Below are positions 36,399-44,952 of a DNA stretch of 64,000 bases, piece after piece. A program made the position numbers and the translations under genes. Source of the DNA: Sphingobacteriaceae bacterium GW460-11-11-14-LB5 (GTDB lineage Bacteria > Bacteroidota > Bacteroidia > Sphingobacteriales > Sphingobacteriaceae); contig CP021237.1 of NCBI GenBank assembly GCA_002151545.1, forward strand, positions 992,001-1,056,000. The letters are read 5' to 3'. Numbering within the stretch: the first letter of the stretch is position 1; each line of letters starts with the position of its first letter. Below the pieces are notes generated by a model that did no database searches, was not told where the DNA came from, and saw only the letters and a list, made by a program, of their open reading frames with translations.

Positions 36399-37277
36399 AT
36401 GAAACCGATTTTCGCCAAAATACTAGATGGGAAAGTAAATGATGTGTACGGCATAAAGGTTGTAGACGCACCTTACTTTTCTACCGAATTCCATTTTCAT
36501 GAAGAATGCCAGCTCACTTATAATGTGGAGAGTGAGGGGCGACGCATGATTGGTGATAGCATTGAAGATTTTAATAACGAAGACCTGATTTTTGTAGGTT
36601 CTAATTTACCTCATGTATGGCACAATAGCCAACAGTATTTTAGCGATTCTACACCAGATACCCATGCACATTCAATTTCGCTTTTTGTCCACCCCGAAAA
36701 AATAATGGATATTTTCCATGAGCCAGAGAATATACAAAAGCTTAAAAACTTTTTTCAACTGGCTAAACGTGGAATGAAATTTAACCTTTCGGCCAGAAAG
36801 GAAATTAAACCTTTGTTGTTAAAAATTGCCAGGGCCACAGAAGAAATTACCCGTTTAATAGGGGTGCTGGAAATTTTAAACCTGCTTTGTCAAAACAAAG
36901 ATTATGTTTTACTGGCCAGCCCGGGTTATACCAATAACTATCAGTTAAAAGATAATGATAGAATGGACAAGATTTTGAAATATGTTTTTGATAATTTTAA
37001 TAAAGAGATATTGCTGGTTGATGCTGCTGAGATGACCAATATGAATAAGCAGGCTTTTTGCAGGTACTTTAAGAACCGTACCCAGAAAACTTTTGTAACC
37101 TTTGTTAACGAAGTAAGAATTGGCCATGCCTGTAAATTAATAGCCGAAAGTGATCATCAAATAAGCGAAATGGCTTACATATGTGGCTTTAACAGTCTTT
37201 CTAATTTTAACAAATTTTTTAAGCTGGCAAAAGGCGTTACCCCAAAAGAATATAAAAAAATGTTAATTGTAGATTGA
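36399..37277 (+). CDS. AraC-family transcriptional regulator
   Basis: 292 residues. The N-terminal half is cupin-like (FHFHEECQLTYNVES, DLIFVGSNLPHVWHN) and should bind the sugar signal. The C-terminal 100 residues hold two helix-turn-helix units (DAAEMTNMNKQAFCRYFKNR and ISEMAYICGFNSLSNFNKFF). It is divergent from the fucose operon and probably activates it in response to L-fucose or a derivative. Confidence 0.92.
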   Translation: MKPIFAKILDGKVNDVYGIKVVDAPYFSTEFHFHEECQLTYNVESEGRRMIGDSIEDFNNEDLIFVGSNLPHVWHNSQQYFSDSTPDTHAHSISLFVHPEKIMDIFHEPENIQKLKNFFQLAKRGMKFNLSARKEIKPLLLKIARATEEITRLIGVLEILNLLCQNKDYVLLASPGYTNNYQLKDNDRMDKILKYVFDNFNKEILLVDAAEMTNMNKQAFCRYFKNRTQKTFVTFVNEVRIGHACKLIAESDHQISEMAYICGFNSLSNFNKFFKLAKGVTPKEYKKMLIVD

Positions 37278-37351
37278 TCAGTTAAAAACTTGCTGAATGA
37301 AGATTAACTCTGGAAAAGGCTTGCTTTAAACAGACTAATCTTTCTATAACC

Positions 37352-37359
37352 TATATTTG
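37352..37359 (+). promoter_or_regulatory. TAnnTTTG box 4 bases before the start codon
   Basis: TATATTTG is followed by CAAC and the ATG at 37364. With normal spacing, transcription would begin at or near the start codon. No clear -33 TTTG was found 19-21 bp upstream. Confidence 0.4.
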
Positions 37360-37363
37360 CAAC

Positions 37364-38161
37364 ATGCAAAAATCCTTTATCGATCAAATGGGCAGGGAAA
37401 TTTCTATTAATTTTCCACCTAAACGGATTATTTCTGTGGTGCCCTCACAAACAGAATTGTTGTTTGATTTGGGCCTGGATCAGGAAATTATCGGATTGAC
37501 CAAGTTTTGCATCCATCCGATAGAAAAATTTGCAGCAAGAACCAAGGTTGGTGGCACCAAAAAACTCAACATTGATTTAATCAGGGATTTAAAACCCGAT
37601 TTGATTATTGGGAATAAAGAAGAAAATACACAAAGTGATATAGAAGAGCTTGCAACAGACTTTCCGGTTTGGATGAGCGATATTTTTACTTTAGATGATG
37701 CAATGAAGACGATTGGCCAGATAGGGGCGCTGGTAGATCGCGAACCGGAAGCCGGTTATCTTAACCATTTAATTGCTGCAGGATTTAATGATCTGCAAAC
37801 GCTCGCCCTTCAAAATCGTATCGATAAAAAGATAGCCTATCTCATCTGGCGTAAGCCCTTTATGGCAGCTGGAAAAAATACATTTATTAACGACATGCTG
37901 CTTACTAATGGTATGACTAATGTGATTACGCAAGAACGTTATCCATCGGTTACATTAGCAGAACTGAAAACTTTAAATTGTGATCTGATCCTGCTTTCTT
38001 CCGAACCCTATCCTTTTGCTGAAAAACATATTGAAGAAATCCAAACCGCCATTCCAGATACAAAAATTATACTGGTTGATGGAGAAATGTTTAGCTGGTA
38101 TGGAAGCAGGCTGGTTAAAGCAGTTCAGTATTTTTTTGAGTTTCAAAAAGAACTTTATTAG
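37364..38161 (+). CDS. Cobalamin/metal-type periplasmic-binding-fold protein, no signal peptide
   Basis: 265 residues of the BtuF/FhuD-like helical-backbone binding fold: PKRIISVVPSQTELLFDLGL, VGGTKKLNIDLIRDLKPDLI and a long connecting helix (about 110-145). The N terminus MQKSFIDQMGREI is polar, so neither a signal peptide nor a lipobox is visible. No permease or ATPase gene is adjacent. It may act in the cytoplasm or use an unusual route; the ligand is unknown. Confidence 0.85.
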   Translation: MQKSFIDQMGREISINFPPKRIISVVPSQTELLFDLGLDQEIIGLTKFCIHPIEKFAARTKVGGTKKLNIDLIRDLKPDLIIGNKEENTQSDIEELATDFPVWMSDIFTLDDAMKTIGQIGALVDREPEAGYLNHLIAAGFNDLQTLALQNRIDKKIAYLIWRKPFMAAGKNTFINDMLLTNGMTNVITQERYPSVTLAELKTLNCDLILLSSEPYPFAEKHIEEIQTAIPDTKIILVDGEMFSWYGSRLVKAVQYFFEFQKELY

Positions 38162-38223
38162 TTATTGGCGATTAAATTTTTGTAATTTGTAGCATAAAAT
38201 TAAATCATCTCGTTACCATAACT

Positions 38224-38526
38224 ATGAAAAAAATATTAATACTATCCCTATTTGTAGCCGCAATTTCTGGTTGCAGTTCAATGAAAAACGGAGGAGACGT
38301 CACTACAGTTACAGCAAGTGGAACAATAGAGAAACTTGGAATGACGACTTTTCAATATGGTACACATTTATTAAAAGCCGACAATAAAACTTATGCCTTA
38401 AAAAGCGCAAACATCAACCTGGATACTTATCTGGATAAAAAGGTCACCATCAAAGGAAGAAAAGTAGCAGGTTATCCATTAGATGGCGGCCCTGAGTTGG
38501 TCGAAGTAACGCTGGTGAAATTTTAG
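38224..38526 (+). CDS. Small lipoprotein, hypothetical
   Basis: 100 residues with a lipobox AISGC (Cys17). The mature part has short beta strands (VTASGTIEKLG, KVTIKGRKVAGYPLDGGPELVEVTLVKF), reminiscent of a small OB-like barrel. It follows the binding-protein gene by 62 bp. Function unknown. Confidence 0.75.
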   Translation: MKKILILSLFVAAISGCSSMKNGGDVTTVTASGTIEKLGMTTFQYGTHLLKADNKTYALKSANINLDTYLDKKVTIKGRKVAGYPLDGGPELVEVTLVKF

Positions 38527-38638
38527 CTGTAAAACGGGGGAGGTGAGATGGATAATGTGATGTTGTATTTTAATGGTCTATGTTTCAGATCGCAGCGCTG
38601 AATAATCAATTTTATGCTCCTATAATGCGCTGCAAAAA

Positions 38639-38668
38639 TTTGATTATTCAATTTAGTTTCTATCTTTG
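38639..38668 (+). promoter_or_regulatory. Promoter of the first tRNA-Leu
   Basis: TTTG at 38639-38642, an 18-bp spacer, and TATCTTTG at 38661-38668, a good Bacteroidota promoter 22 bp before the tRNA. Confidence 0.8.
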
Positions 38669-38690
38669 CAATCCTTAAAACATCCTAACT

Positions 38691-38772
38691 GCGGAAGTGG
38701 CGTAATTGGTAGCCGCACCAGACTTAGGATCTGGCGCTTCACGGCGTGGGGGTTCGAGTCCCTTCTTCCGCA
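38691..38772 (+). tRNA. tRNA-Leu(UAG), copy 1
   Basis: The acceptor stem GCGGAAG pairs with CTTCCGC. The anticodon stem CCAGA / TCTGG encloses CTTAGGA, anticodon UAG, reading CUA. A long variable arm fits leucine. CCA is not encoded. Confidence 0.95.
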
Positions 38773-38781
38773 CAAAAGATT

Positions 38782-38815
38782 AACCGTTCTGATTAAACAT
38801 CAGAGCGGTTTTTTT
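38782..38815 (+). terminator. Terminator after tRNA copy 1
   Basis: Stem AACCGTTCTGAT / ATCAGAGCGGTT with loop TAAAC, then a T-run. Confidence 0.85.
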
Positions 38816-38953
38816 ATGGCCGTTACCCAATATAATCGCTCATTTTTTCACTCGATATTGCCGAAAAGTTATTCCTGTTTAAATTTTTCTCCTTAAAAAT
38901 TAAAGAGTTAGCGGTTTTTGATTGAAATAATCAATAAAATATTGCTGATGCCT

Positions 38954-38983
38954 TTTGATTATCCAATCTTGTTTCTATCTTTG
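38954..38983 (+). promoter_or_regulatory. Promoter of the second tRNA-Leu
   Basis: TTTG (38954-38957), an 18-bp spacer, and TATCTTTG (38976-38983). The spacing is the same as in the first copy although the spacer sequence has diverged. Confidence 0.8.
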
Positions 38984-39005
38984 CAGTCCTTACAACATCC
39001 TAACT

Positions 39006-39087
39006 GCGGAAGTGGCGTAATTGGTAGCCGCACCAGACTTAGGATCTGGCGCTTCACGGCGTGGGGGTTCGAGTCCCTTCTTCCGCA
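39006..39087 (+). tRNA. tRNA-Leu(UAG), copy 2
   Basis: Identical to the gene at 38691-38772 over all 82 bases. It has its own promoter and terminator, so the whole transcription unit was duplicated in tandem, 315 bp apart. Confidence 0.95.
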
Positions 39088-39100
39088 CAACAAGATAAAG

Positions 39101-39137
39101 GCCGTTCCGATTTAAACATCGGAACGGTTTTGTTTTT
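39101..39137 (+). terminator. Terminator after tRNA copy 2
   Basis: Stem CCGTTCCGAT / ATCGGAACGG followed by TTTTGTTTTT. Confidence 0.85.
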
Positions 39138-39255
39138 AAAAACATTGATTAATAAAAATTGATGTGCGGTGTCGGTTGTGGCGATATATGGTTTTTTCTC
39201 AAATCTCATATCGCAATTCTCCCGTCTAAAGTACATCTTACTATATCTCATAAAA

Positions 39256-40608
39256 ATGAATATTACACAGGAAAAAACCGGCAACTTAAATGCTGTTGTA
39301 AAAATCAAAATCGCACCTGCTGATTACTCTGGAAAAGTAGAGAAAGCCATTAAAGATCAAGCTAAAAAAGCACAATTACCTGGTTTCCGTAAAGGAATGG
39401 TTCCTGCTGCCCACATTAAAAAAATGTATGGCAAAAGTATCCTGGTAGAAGAGGTTAACAACTTGTTGAACGATACCTTATCTAACTACATCGCAGAGCA
39501 AAAATTAGAAATTTTAGGTCAACCACTTCCTAAAATGGACGATGAACGCGAATTTAAATGGGATAATACAGATGATTTCGAATTTGATTATGAGTTAGGT
39601 TTAGCGCCTGCTTTTGATGTAAATCTTTCATCTAAAGATAAATTTACCGAATACGTAATTAAAGCTGATAAAGAAACTTTAGAAAGCCGTATCAAAAATA
39701 TCCGTCGCAGCTATGGTAAAATGACTAATCCTGAAGTTTCGGCTGATGATGATGTGCTTTATACCGAACTTACTCAGGTAGCTGCAGATGGTACTGCTGT
39801 TGAAGGCGGTATTACCAGCACAGCAACTATTCGTTTAGATCAGATTAAAGATAAAAAAATCCTTAAATCGTTGATCGGTTTAAAGAAAGATGATGAAGTT
39901 ACCATCGATATCCAGAAAGCATTAGAAGATGCTGCGGTAATTGCTAAAGCTTTAAACATTTCGGAGGAAGAAGCAGCTGAATTAAAAGCAAACTTTAAAC
40001 TTCACGTTAAAAACGTGAACCGTTTAGAAGAGTCTGACTTAAACCAGGAGTTTTTTGATAAATTATTTGGTGAAGGTACGGTAACTGACGAAGCGGGTTT
40101 CAGAGCGAAAATTACGGAGGAAGTAGAAAGTATGTTTAAACAAGATGCAGAACGTAAATTATCGAACGATATTTATGAAGCACTTTTAGCTAAACACACT
40201 TTCGAATTGCCTGATGAGTTTTTACGTCGCTGGTTAAAAGCCACAAACGAAAAACTGACTGATGAGGAATTGACAGAAGGTTACGATGATTTCGCTAAAA
40301 ACCTGAAATGGACTTTAATCGAAAACAAAATCATTAAAGATAACAGCATCGAAATTAAATATGAGGATGTAGTTCAGGCAGCTAAAGCGAAATTAGATGC
40401 TCAATTCAGAATGTACAGCCCAAGCCCACTTCCTGAAGATCAGCTGGCTCAATATGCAGTTCAGTTTTTACAGGAAAAAGAAAATGCAAACCGTGTTTTC
40501 GAAGAGGTAAAAGCATTAAAAACTTTCGAACAAATCAAATCTGTTGTTACTTTAGAGCAAAAAGATATTGATTACGATAAGTTTATTGCGCTGGATAAAA
40601 AAGCATAG
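39256..40608 (+). CDS. tig: Trigger factor
   Basis: 450 residues from ATG 39256; the longer frame upstream is not conserved in character. The N-terminal ribosome-binding domain has the signature GFRKGMVPAAHIKK (about 45-58). The middle region corresponds to a divergent PPIase domain, and the C-terminal half is helical chaperone arms. Trigger factor shields nascent chains at the ribosome exit. It is upstream of clpP-clpX, a common order in bacteria, here with one extra gene between. Confidence 0.93.
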   Translation: MNITQEKTGNLNAVVKIKIAPADYSGKVEKAIKDQAKKAQLPGFRKGMVPAAHIKKMYGKSILVEEVNNLLNDTLSNYIAEQKLEILGQPLPKMDDEREFKWDNTDDFEFDYELGLAPAFDVNLSSKDKFTEYVIKADKETLESRIKNIRRSYGKMTNPEVSADDDVLYTELTQVAADGTAVEGGITSTATIRLDQIKDKKILKSLIGLKKDDEVTIDIQKALEDAAVIAKALNISEEEAAELKANFKLHVKNVNRLEESDLNQEFFDKLFGEGTVTDEAGFRAKITEEVESMFKQDAERKLSNDIYEALLAKHTFELPDEFLRRWLKATNEKLTDEELTEGYDDFAKNLKWTLIENKIIKDNSIEIKYEDVVQAAKAKLDAQFRMYSPSPLPEDQLAQYAVQFLQEKENANRVFEEVKALKTFEQIKSVVTLEQKDIDYDKFIALDKKA

Positions 40609-40660
40609 GGCAGAGTGCCTTGTGATTTTAATGTCATGATATAAAATCTTATTTTGTCTT

Positions 40661-41017
40661 ATGGCAAAATTTAGATTTCAAGACTTGCTAATTTGGCAGA
40701 GAGCTATAATTGTAGGTAATAAGTTAATTGACATTTCTGAGAAATTAGAAGAAATAAAAAAGTATAGATTTGCAGAGCAGCTTCGAGGAGCTGCTCTTAG
40801 CGTATCTAATAATATTGCAGAAGGTTCGGGATCTAATTCTACACCTGATTTTAGGAGGTTTTTGAACTTTGCGCATCGATCTGTTTTTGAGAATGCTAAT
40901 ATCCTTTTGGTTTTGAATTTAAGGCTACTGATTTCTGACAAGGATTTGGCAGATTTATTAGAAGATTTAGATATTTTAGCAAGGATGATTTCTAGCTTCT
41001 TTAAAAGTTTGAAATAA
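40661..41017 (+). CDS. Four-helix bundle protein (S23/IVP family)
   Basis: 118 residues, all helical, with family motifs FQDLLIWQRA (6-15), LRGAALSVSNNIAEGSG (41-57) and FRRFLNFAHRSVFE (64-77). The family was first found as proteins encoded in 23S rRNA intervening sequences, but free-standing copies are common in Bacteroidota. Here it stands between tig and clpP, far from rRNA genes. Its cellular role is unknown. Confidence 0.88.
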   Translation: MAKFRFQDLLIWQRAIIVGNKLIDISEKLEEIKKYRFAEQLRGAALSVSNNIAEGSGSNSTPDFRRFLNFAHRSVFENANILLVLNLRLLISDKDLADLLEDLDILARMISSFFKSLK

Positions 41018-41174
41018 CAAGCGTGCTATATTGTCATGGATTTTGATGTGGTATACTCTTTGTCTAAACCAATACATAATTGAAATATTATTTATATTTT
41101 GGTTTTTTATTATTCACGAAACTATGGGGAACAGGAAATTAAAACTCTATGCCCTCTGCTAAAAAACTCATACA

Positions 41175-41882
41175 ATGAACATAGATTCACAAGAATTCAG
41201 AAAATTTGCCGTTAAACATCAGGGGATTGGCGGTTTACACGTAGATAAATTTATTGCTCAGGCTAATCTGAACCCGAAGAGCATGACACCATATATCATT
41301 GAAGAGCGCCAGTTGAATGTAGCGCAAATGGATGTTTTCTCCAGGTTGATGATGGATCGTATTATCTTTTTAGGTGATGCCATTTACGATCAGAATGCAA
41401 ACATTATCCAGGCGCAGTTGTTGTTTTTGCAATCAACAGACGCTGACAGAGACATTCAGATCTACATTAACTCTCCAGGTGGATCGGTTTATGCAGGTTT
41501 AGGTATTTACGATACGATGCAATATATACAGCCAGATGTAGCTACAATTTGTACAGGTATGGCCGCATCAATGGGAGCCGTTTTATTGGTAGCAGGTGCA
41601 AAAGGAAAACGTGCTGCATTACCTCACTCAAGAGTAATGATTCACCAGCCATCAGGCGGTGCACAAGGTGTGGCATCTGATATGGAGATCAACTTGAGAG
41701 AGATGTTGAAATTGAAAAAAGAATTATACGATATTATTTCAGAGCACTCTGGCCAAACATACGACTGGGTAGAGAAAGCTTCAGATCGCGATTACTGGAT
41801 GACAGCTGACGAGGCAAAAGGATTTGGTATGGTTGATGAAGTGTTATCGAGAAACGCAAAAAAAGATGGCGAAACAAAATAA
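41175..41882 (+). CDS. clpP: ATP-dependent Clp protease proteolytic subunit
   Basis: 235 residues, longer at the N terminus than E. coli ClpP. The serine is S132 in GMAASMGA, the histidine H157 in MIHQPSGG, and the aspartate probably D206 in SDRDYW. Fourteen subunits form the barrel that degrades unfolded substrates fed by ClpX. The clpX start lies inside its 3' end. Confidence 0.95.
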   Translation: MNIDSQEFRKFAVKHQGIGGLHVDKFIAQANLNPKSMTPYIIEERQLNVAQMDVFSRLMMDRIIFLGDAIYDQNANIIQAQLLFLQSTDADRDIQIYINSPGGSVYAGLGIYDTMQYIQPDVATICTGMAASMGAVLLVAGAKGKRAALPHSRVMIHQPSGGAQGVASDMEINLREMLKLKKELYDIISEHSGQTYDWVEKASDRDYWMTADEAKGFGMVDEVLSRNAKKDGETK

Positions 41883-43104
41883 AGAATCCCGTTGTTCATT
41901 CTGCCATTCTGGCAAGCATGAAACGTTAATGTTGATTGAAGGCATGGATGCATTTATCTGCGATAAATGTGTAACCCAGGCCAATCAATTGCTTGCGCAG
42001 GAATTAGGGACCAAAGGGACAAAAAATATTCAGGAGGCTATAAATTTATTAAAGCCTCTTGAAATTAAACAACATCTTGATCAGTATGTGATTGGTCAGG
42101 ATGATGCTAAAAAGGTATTATCTGTTGCCGTTTACAATCACTACAAACGTTTAAATCAAAAAGTTGATAAAGACGAGATTGAGATTGAAAAATCGAACAT
42201 CATGCTGGTGGGCGAAACCGGAACAGGAAAAACACTTTTGGCAAAAACCATCGCAAAAATTTTGCATGTGCCGTTTTGTATCTGTGATGCCACGGTTTTA
42301 ACAGAAGCAGGTTATGTAGGTGAAGATGTGGAAAGTATTTTAACCCGCTTGCTTCAGGCCGCCGATTATGATGTAACGGCTGCCGAACGTGGCATTGTAT
42401 ATATTGATGAGGTAGATAAGGTAGCCCGTAAAAGTGATAACCCATCTATTACCCGTGATGTATCAGGAGAAGGTGTGCAGCAGGCTTTATTGAAGATTTT
42501 AGAAGGTACGGTTGTAAATGTTCCACCTCAGGGCGGGCGTAAGCACCCGGATCAGAAAATGATCCCGGTAAACACCAACAATATTCTATTTATCTGTGGT
42601 GGTGCATTTGATGGTATTGAACGCAAAATTGCCAATCGCTTACGTACCCAGGCTGTAGGTTACAAAGTAAAGAAAGATGAGACCGTTTTAGATCTTAAAA
42701 ATCTTTATAAGTATATTACACCTCAGGATTTAAAATCTTTTGGATTAATTCCGGAATTAATTGGTCGTATACCAGTTCTTTCTCACTTAAATCCATTGGA
42801 TAAAGAATCATTAAGAAACATTCTAACGGCACCTAAAAACTCATTGATTAAACAATACGTGAAGCTTTTTGCTTACGAAGATGTTAAATTGATTTTTGAG
42901 GATGATGTTTTAGATTTTATTGTGGATAAAGCAATGGAATATAAACTGGGTGCCCGTGGCTTAAGATCAATCTGCGAAGCGATTATGTTGGATGCGATGT
43001 TCGATACGCCAACGCAGACGGATGTCAAGGAATTGCACATCAATCTCGATTATGCGATAGAAAAATTTGAAAAGGCCGACTTTAAAAAGTTGCAGGCCGC
43101 ATAA
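41866..43104 (+). CDS. clpX: ATP-dependent Clp protease ATP-binding subunit
   Basis: 412 residues from ATG 41866, which overlaps the clpP stop by 17 bp and suggests translational coupling. The zinc-binding domain has C10, C13, C32 and C35. The AAA+ domain has Walker A GETGTGKT, the pore motif GYVG, Walker [10 protein letters not shown] and sensor GAFDGIE. ClpX unfolds substrates and passes them to ClpP. A terminator follows at 43111. Confidence 0.96.
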   Translation: MAKQNKESRCSFCHSGKHETLMLIEGMDAFICDKCVTQANQLLAQELGTKGTKNIQEAINLLKPLEIKQHLDQYVIGQDDAKKVLSVAVYNHYKRLNQKVDKDEIEIEKSNIMLVGETGTGKTLLAKTIAKILHVPFCICDATVLTEAGYVGEDVESILTRLLQAADYDVTAAERGIVYIDEVDKVARKSDNPSITRDVSGEGVQQALLKILEGTVVNVPPQGGRKHPDQKMIPVNTNNILFICGGAFDGIERKIANRLRTQAVGYKVKKDETVLDLKNLYKYITPQDLKSFGLIPELIGRIPVLSHLNPLDKESLRNILTAPKNSLIKQYVKLFAYEDVKLIFEDDVLDFIVDKAMEYKLGARGLRSICEAIMLDAMFDTPTQTDVKELHINLDYAIEKFEKADFKKLQAA

Positions 43105-43110
43105 AAATTC

Positions 43111-43144
43111 AAATCCTCTCGCGAAAGCGGGGGGATTTTTTTTT
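43111..43144 (+). terminator. Terminator after clpX
   Basis: Stem AATCCTCTCGC-GAAA-GCGGGGGGATT (with G-T pairs) followed by a long T-run. Confidence 0.9.
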
Positions 43145-43199
43145 AATATAATATTTGTTAACGCTAAGCGCCAAGCGCTATGCTCAAAACTAAAAGAAT

Positions 43200-44063
43200 A
43201 TGAACGAAGAAAAAGACGTAAAAAAAGACGAGGAAATTGTAGCGAAATCGAAAAGAGTGAAGGAGGTAGAATCTCCCGTTAAATCAGGATTAAAATCGAA
43301 AGACGAAATTGTTAAAAACTGGTTGCCACGTTATACTGGCAGGCCATTAGATCAATTTGGCGATTATATTCTGTTAACTAATTTCAGTAAGTATGTAAGC
43401 ATGTTTTCGGAGTGGAACGATAATGCGCCGATTATGGGTTTAGATAAGCCTATGCAAAGTGTTACGGCAAATGGCATTACCATTATCAACTTTGGCATGG
43501 GAAGTCCTTTAGCGGCAACCATGATGGACTTACTAACAGCCATTAAACCTAAAGCGGTTCTGTTTTTAGGTAAATGCGGTGGTTTGAAGAAGAAAAACCA
43601 GTTAGGCGATTTAATTTTACCCATTGCAGCGATTAGGGGAGAAGGTACTTCAAATGATTACCTGCCGGCAGAAGTACCTGCGTTGCCAGCATTCGCGTTG
43701 CAGAAAGCGATTTCTACCACCATTCGGGATCACGGTAGGGATTATTGGACCGGCACCTGTTATACCACCAATCGCAGGGTGTGGGAGCACGATAAAGAAT
43801 TTAAAAAATACTTGAAAACTTTAAGGGCGATGGCTGTAGATATGGAAACCGCTACGGTTTTTACCACAGCATTTGCCAATAAAATCCCGGCTGGTGCATT
43901 GCTTTTAGTTTCCGATCAACCCATGATCCCTGAAGGTGTTAAAACCGCAGAAAGTGATAGCAGTGTAACCGAGAAATATGTAGAAACGCATTTAAGAATC
44001 GGTATTGATTCTTTGAAACAGTTAATCAATAATGGATTAACGGTAAAACACTTGTTGTTTTAA
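43200..44063 (+). CDS. amn: AMP nucleosidase
   Basis: 287 residues of the PNP/UDP phosphorylase fold in the compact Bacteroidota form. After a charged tail (1-35) come NFGMGSPLAATMMDLL, LFLGKCGGL, AVDMETATVFTTAFA and LLLVSDQPMIPEGVK. It splits AMP into adenine and ribose-5-phosphate. The purine-binding acidic residue DMET is the best marker. The preceding 55 bp contain AACGCTAAGCGCCAAGCGC words of the dispersed hairpin family. Confidence 0.88.
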   Translation: MNEEKDVKKDEEIVAKSKRVKEVESPVKSGLKSKDEIVKNWLPRYTGRPLDQFGDYILLTNFSKYVSMFSEWNDNAPIMGLDKPMQSVTANGITIINFGMGSPLAATMMDLLTAIKPKAVLFLGKCGGLKKKNQLGDLILPIAAIRGEGTSNDYLPAEVPALPAFALQKAISTTIRDHGRDYWTGTCYTTNRRVWEHDKEFKKYLKTLRAMAVDMETATVFTTAFANKIPAGALLLVSDQPMIPEGVKTAESDSSVTEKYVETHLRIGIDSLKQLINNGLTVKHLLF

Positions 44064-44073
44064 CCTGCGACAA

Positions 44074-44866
44074 CGTCATCCTGAACTCGTTTTATTAGTC
44101 GTTATTATTGTTTTAAAGGTCAGGATCTTTTCGACTTGAATTATTAGCAAGATAGATGCTGAAATAAATTCAGCATGACGCCTTAGAAGAATTATTTTTA
44201 AGGTGTTCGTCATCCTGAACTTGTTTCAGGATCTTTCCTGAGTTAATTAATATTAGAAGATAAATGTTCGCAAGATAGATGCTGAAATAAATTCAGCATG
44301 ACGCAGTAGGAGATTATTTGTACTGCGTTTCGTCATCCTGAACTTGTTTCAGGATCTTTCCAGTTTGAATTATTAGCAAGATAGATGCTGAAATAAATTC
44401 AGCATGACGCAGTAAAAGAATTATTTTAACGATGTTTCGTCATCCTGAACTCGTTTCAGGATCTTTCCAGTTTGAATTATTAGCAAGATAGATGCTGAAA
44501 TAAATTCAGCATGACGCCTTAGAAGAATTATTTTTAAGGTGTTCGTCATCCTGAACTTGTTTCAGGATCTTTCCAGTTTGAATTATTAACAAATAGATGC
44601 TGAAATAAATTCAGCATGACGCCTTAGAAGAATTATTTTTAAGATGTTCGTCATCCTGAACTTGTTTCAGGATCTTCCAGTTTGAATTATTAGCATTTAG
44701 ATGCTGAAATAAATTCAGCATGACGCAATAAATTAGGATAATCGTCATCCTGGACTCGTTTCAGGATCTTTTCGATTTGAATCATTAGCATTTAGATGCT
44801 GAAATAAATTCAGCATGACGTGTCAAGTTAGGATAATCGTCATCCTGAACTTGTTTCAGGATCCTT
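44074..44866. repeat. Array of eight CGTCATCCTGAA..TTCAGCATGACG units
   Basis: Unit starts are at 44074, 44208, 44331, 44438, 44544, 44649, 44743 and 44838; the last is partial. Each full unit has the hairpin CCTGAA-CTTG-TTTCAGG, then ATGCTGAA-ATAAA-TTCAGCAT, and is bounded by CGTCAT / ATGACG. The spacing shrinks from 134 to 94 bp. No gene lies in the gap 44064-44952. Related single copies occur at 59405 and 61006. Confidence 0.93.
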
Positions 44867-44900
44867 AATAAGCCCAATTACCATCATAAATAGTATAAAC

Positions 44901-44930
44901 AAAAAAAAGACCGGCATTTGCCGATCTTTT
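44901..44930 (-). terminator. Terminator after rpoD
   Basis: On the minus strand AAAAGATCGGCA pairs with TGCCGGTCTTTT and runs into eight T. Confidence 0.88.
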
Positions 44931-44952
44931 CCTGTTTGTATGCATTTAAATC

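Noticed and set aside
38691..39087. Attachment sites of an integrated element at duplicated tRNA-Leu
   Set aside because: The segment between the copies is only 233 bp, has no integrase, and the duplication includes promoter and terminator, so it is a tandem duplication.
38666..39115. Short plus-strand ORFs through the tRNA genes
   Set aside because: They read through tRNA sequence and terminators and encode repeated, low-quality proteins identical in part only because the tRNA is duplicated.
39169..39255. N-terminal extension of trigger factor
   Set aside because: The family N terminus begins at MNITQEKTG, so the upstream 29 codons are only an open frame.
44074..44866. CRISPR array
   Set aside because: The repeated part is longer than the variable part, contains inner palindromes, spacing is irregular (94-134 bp), linkers are themselves repeated, and no cas gene is near.
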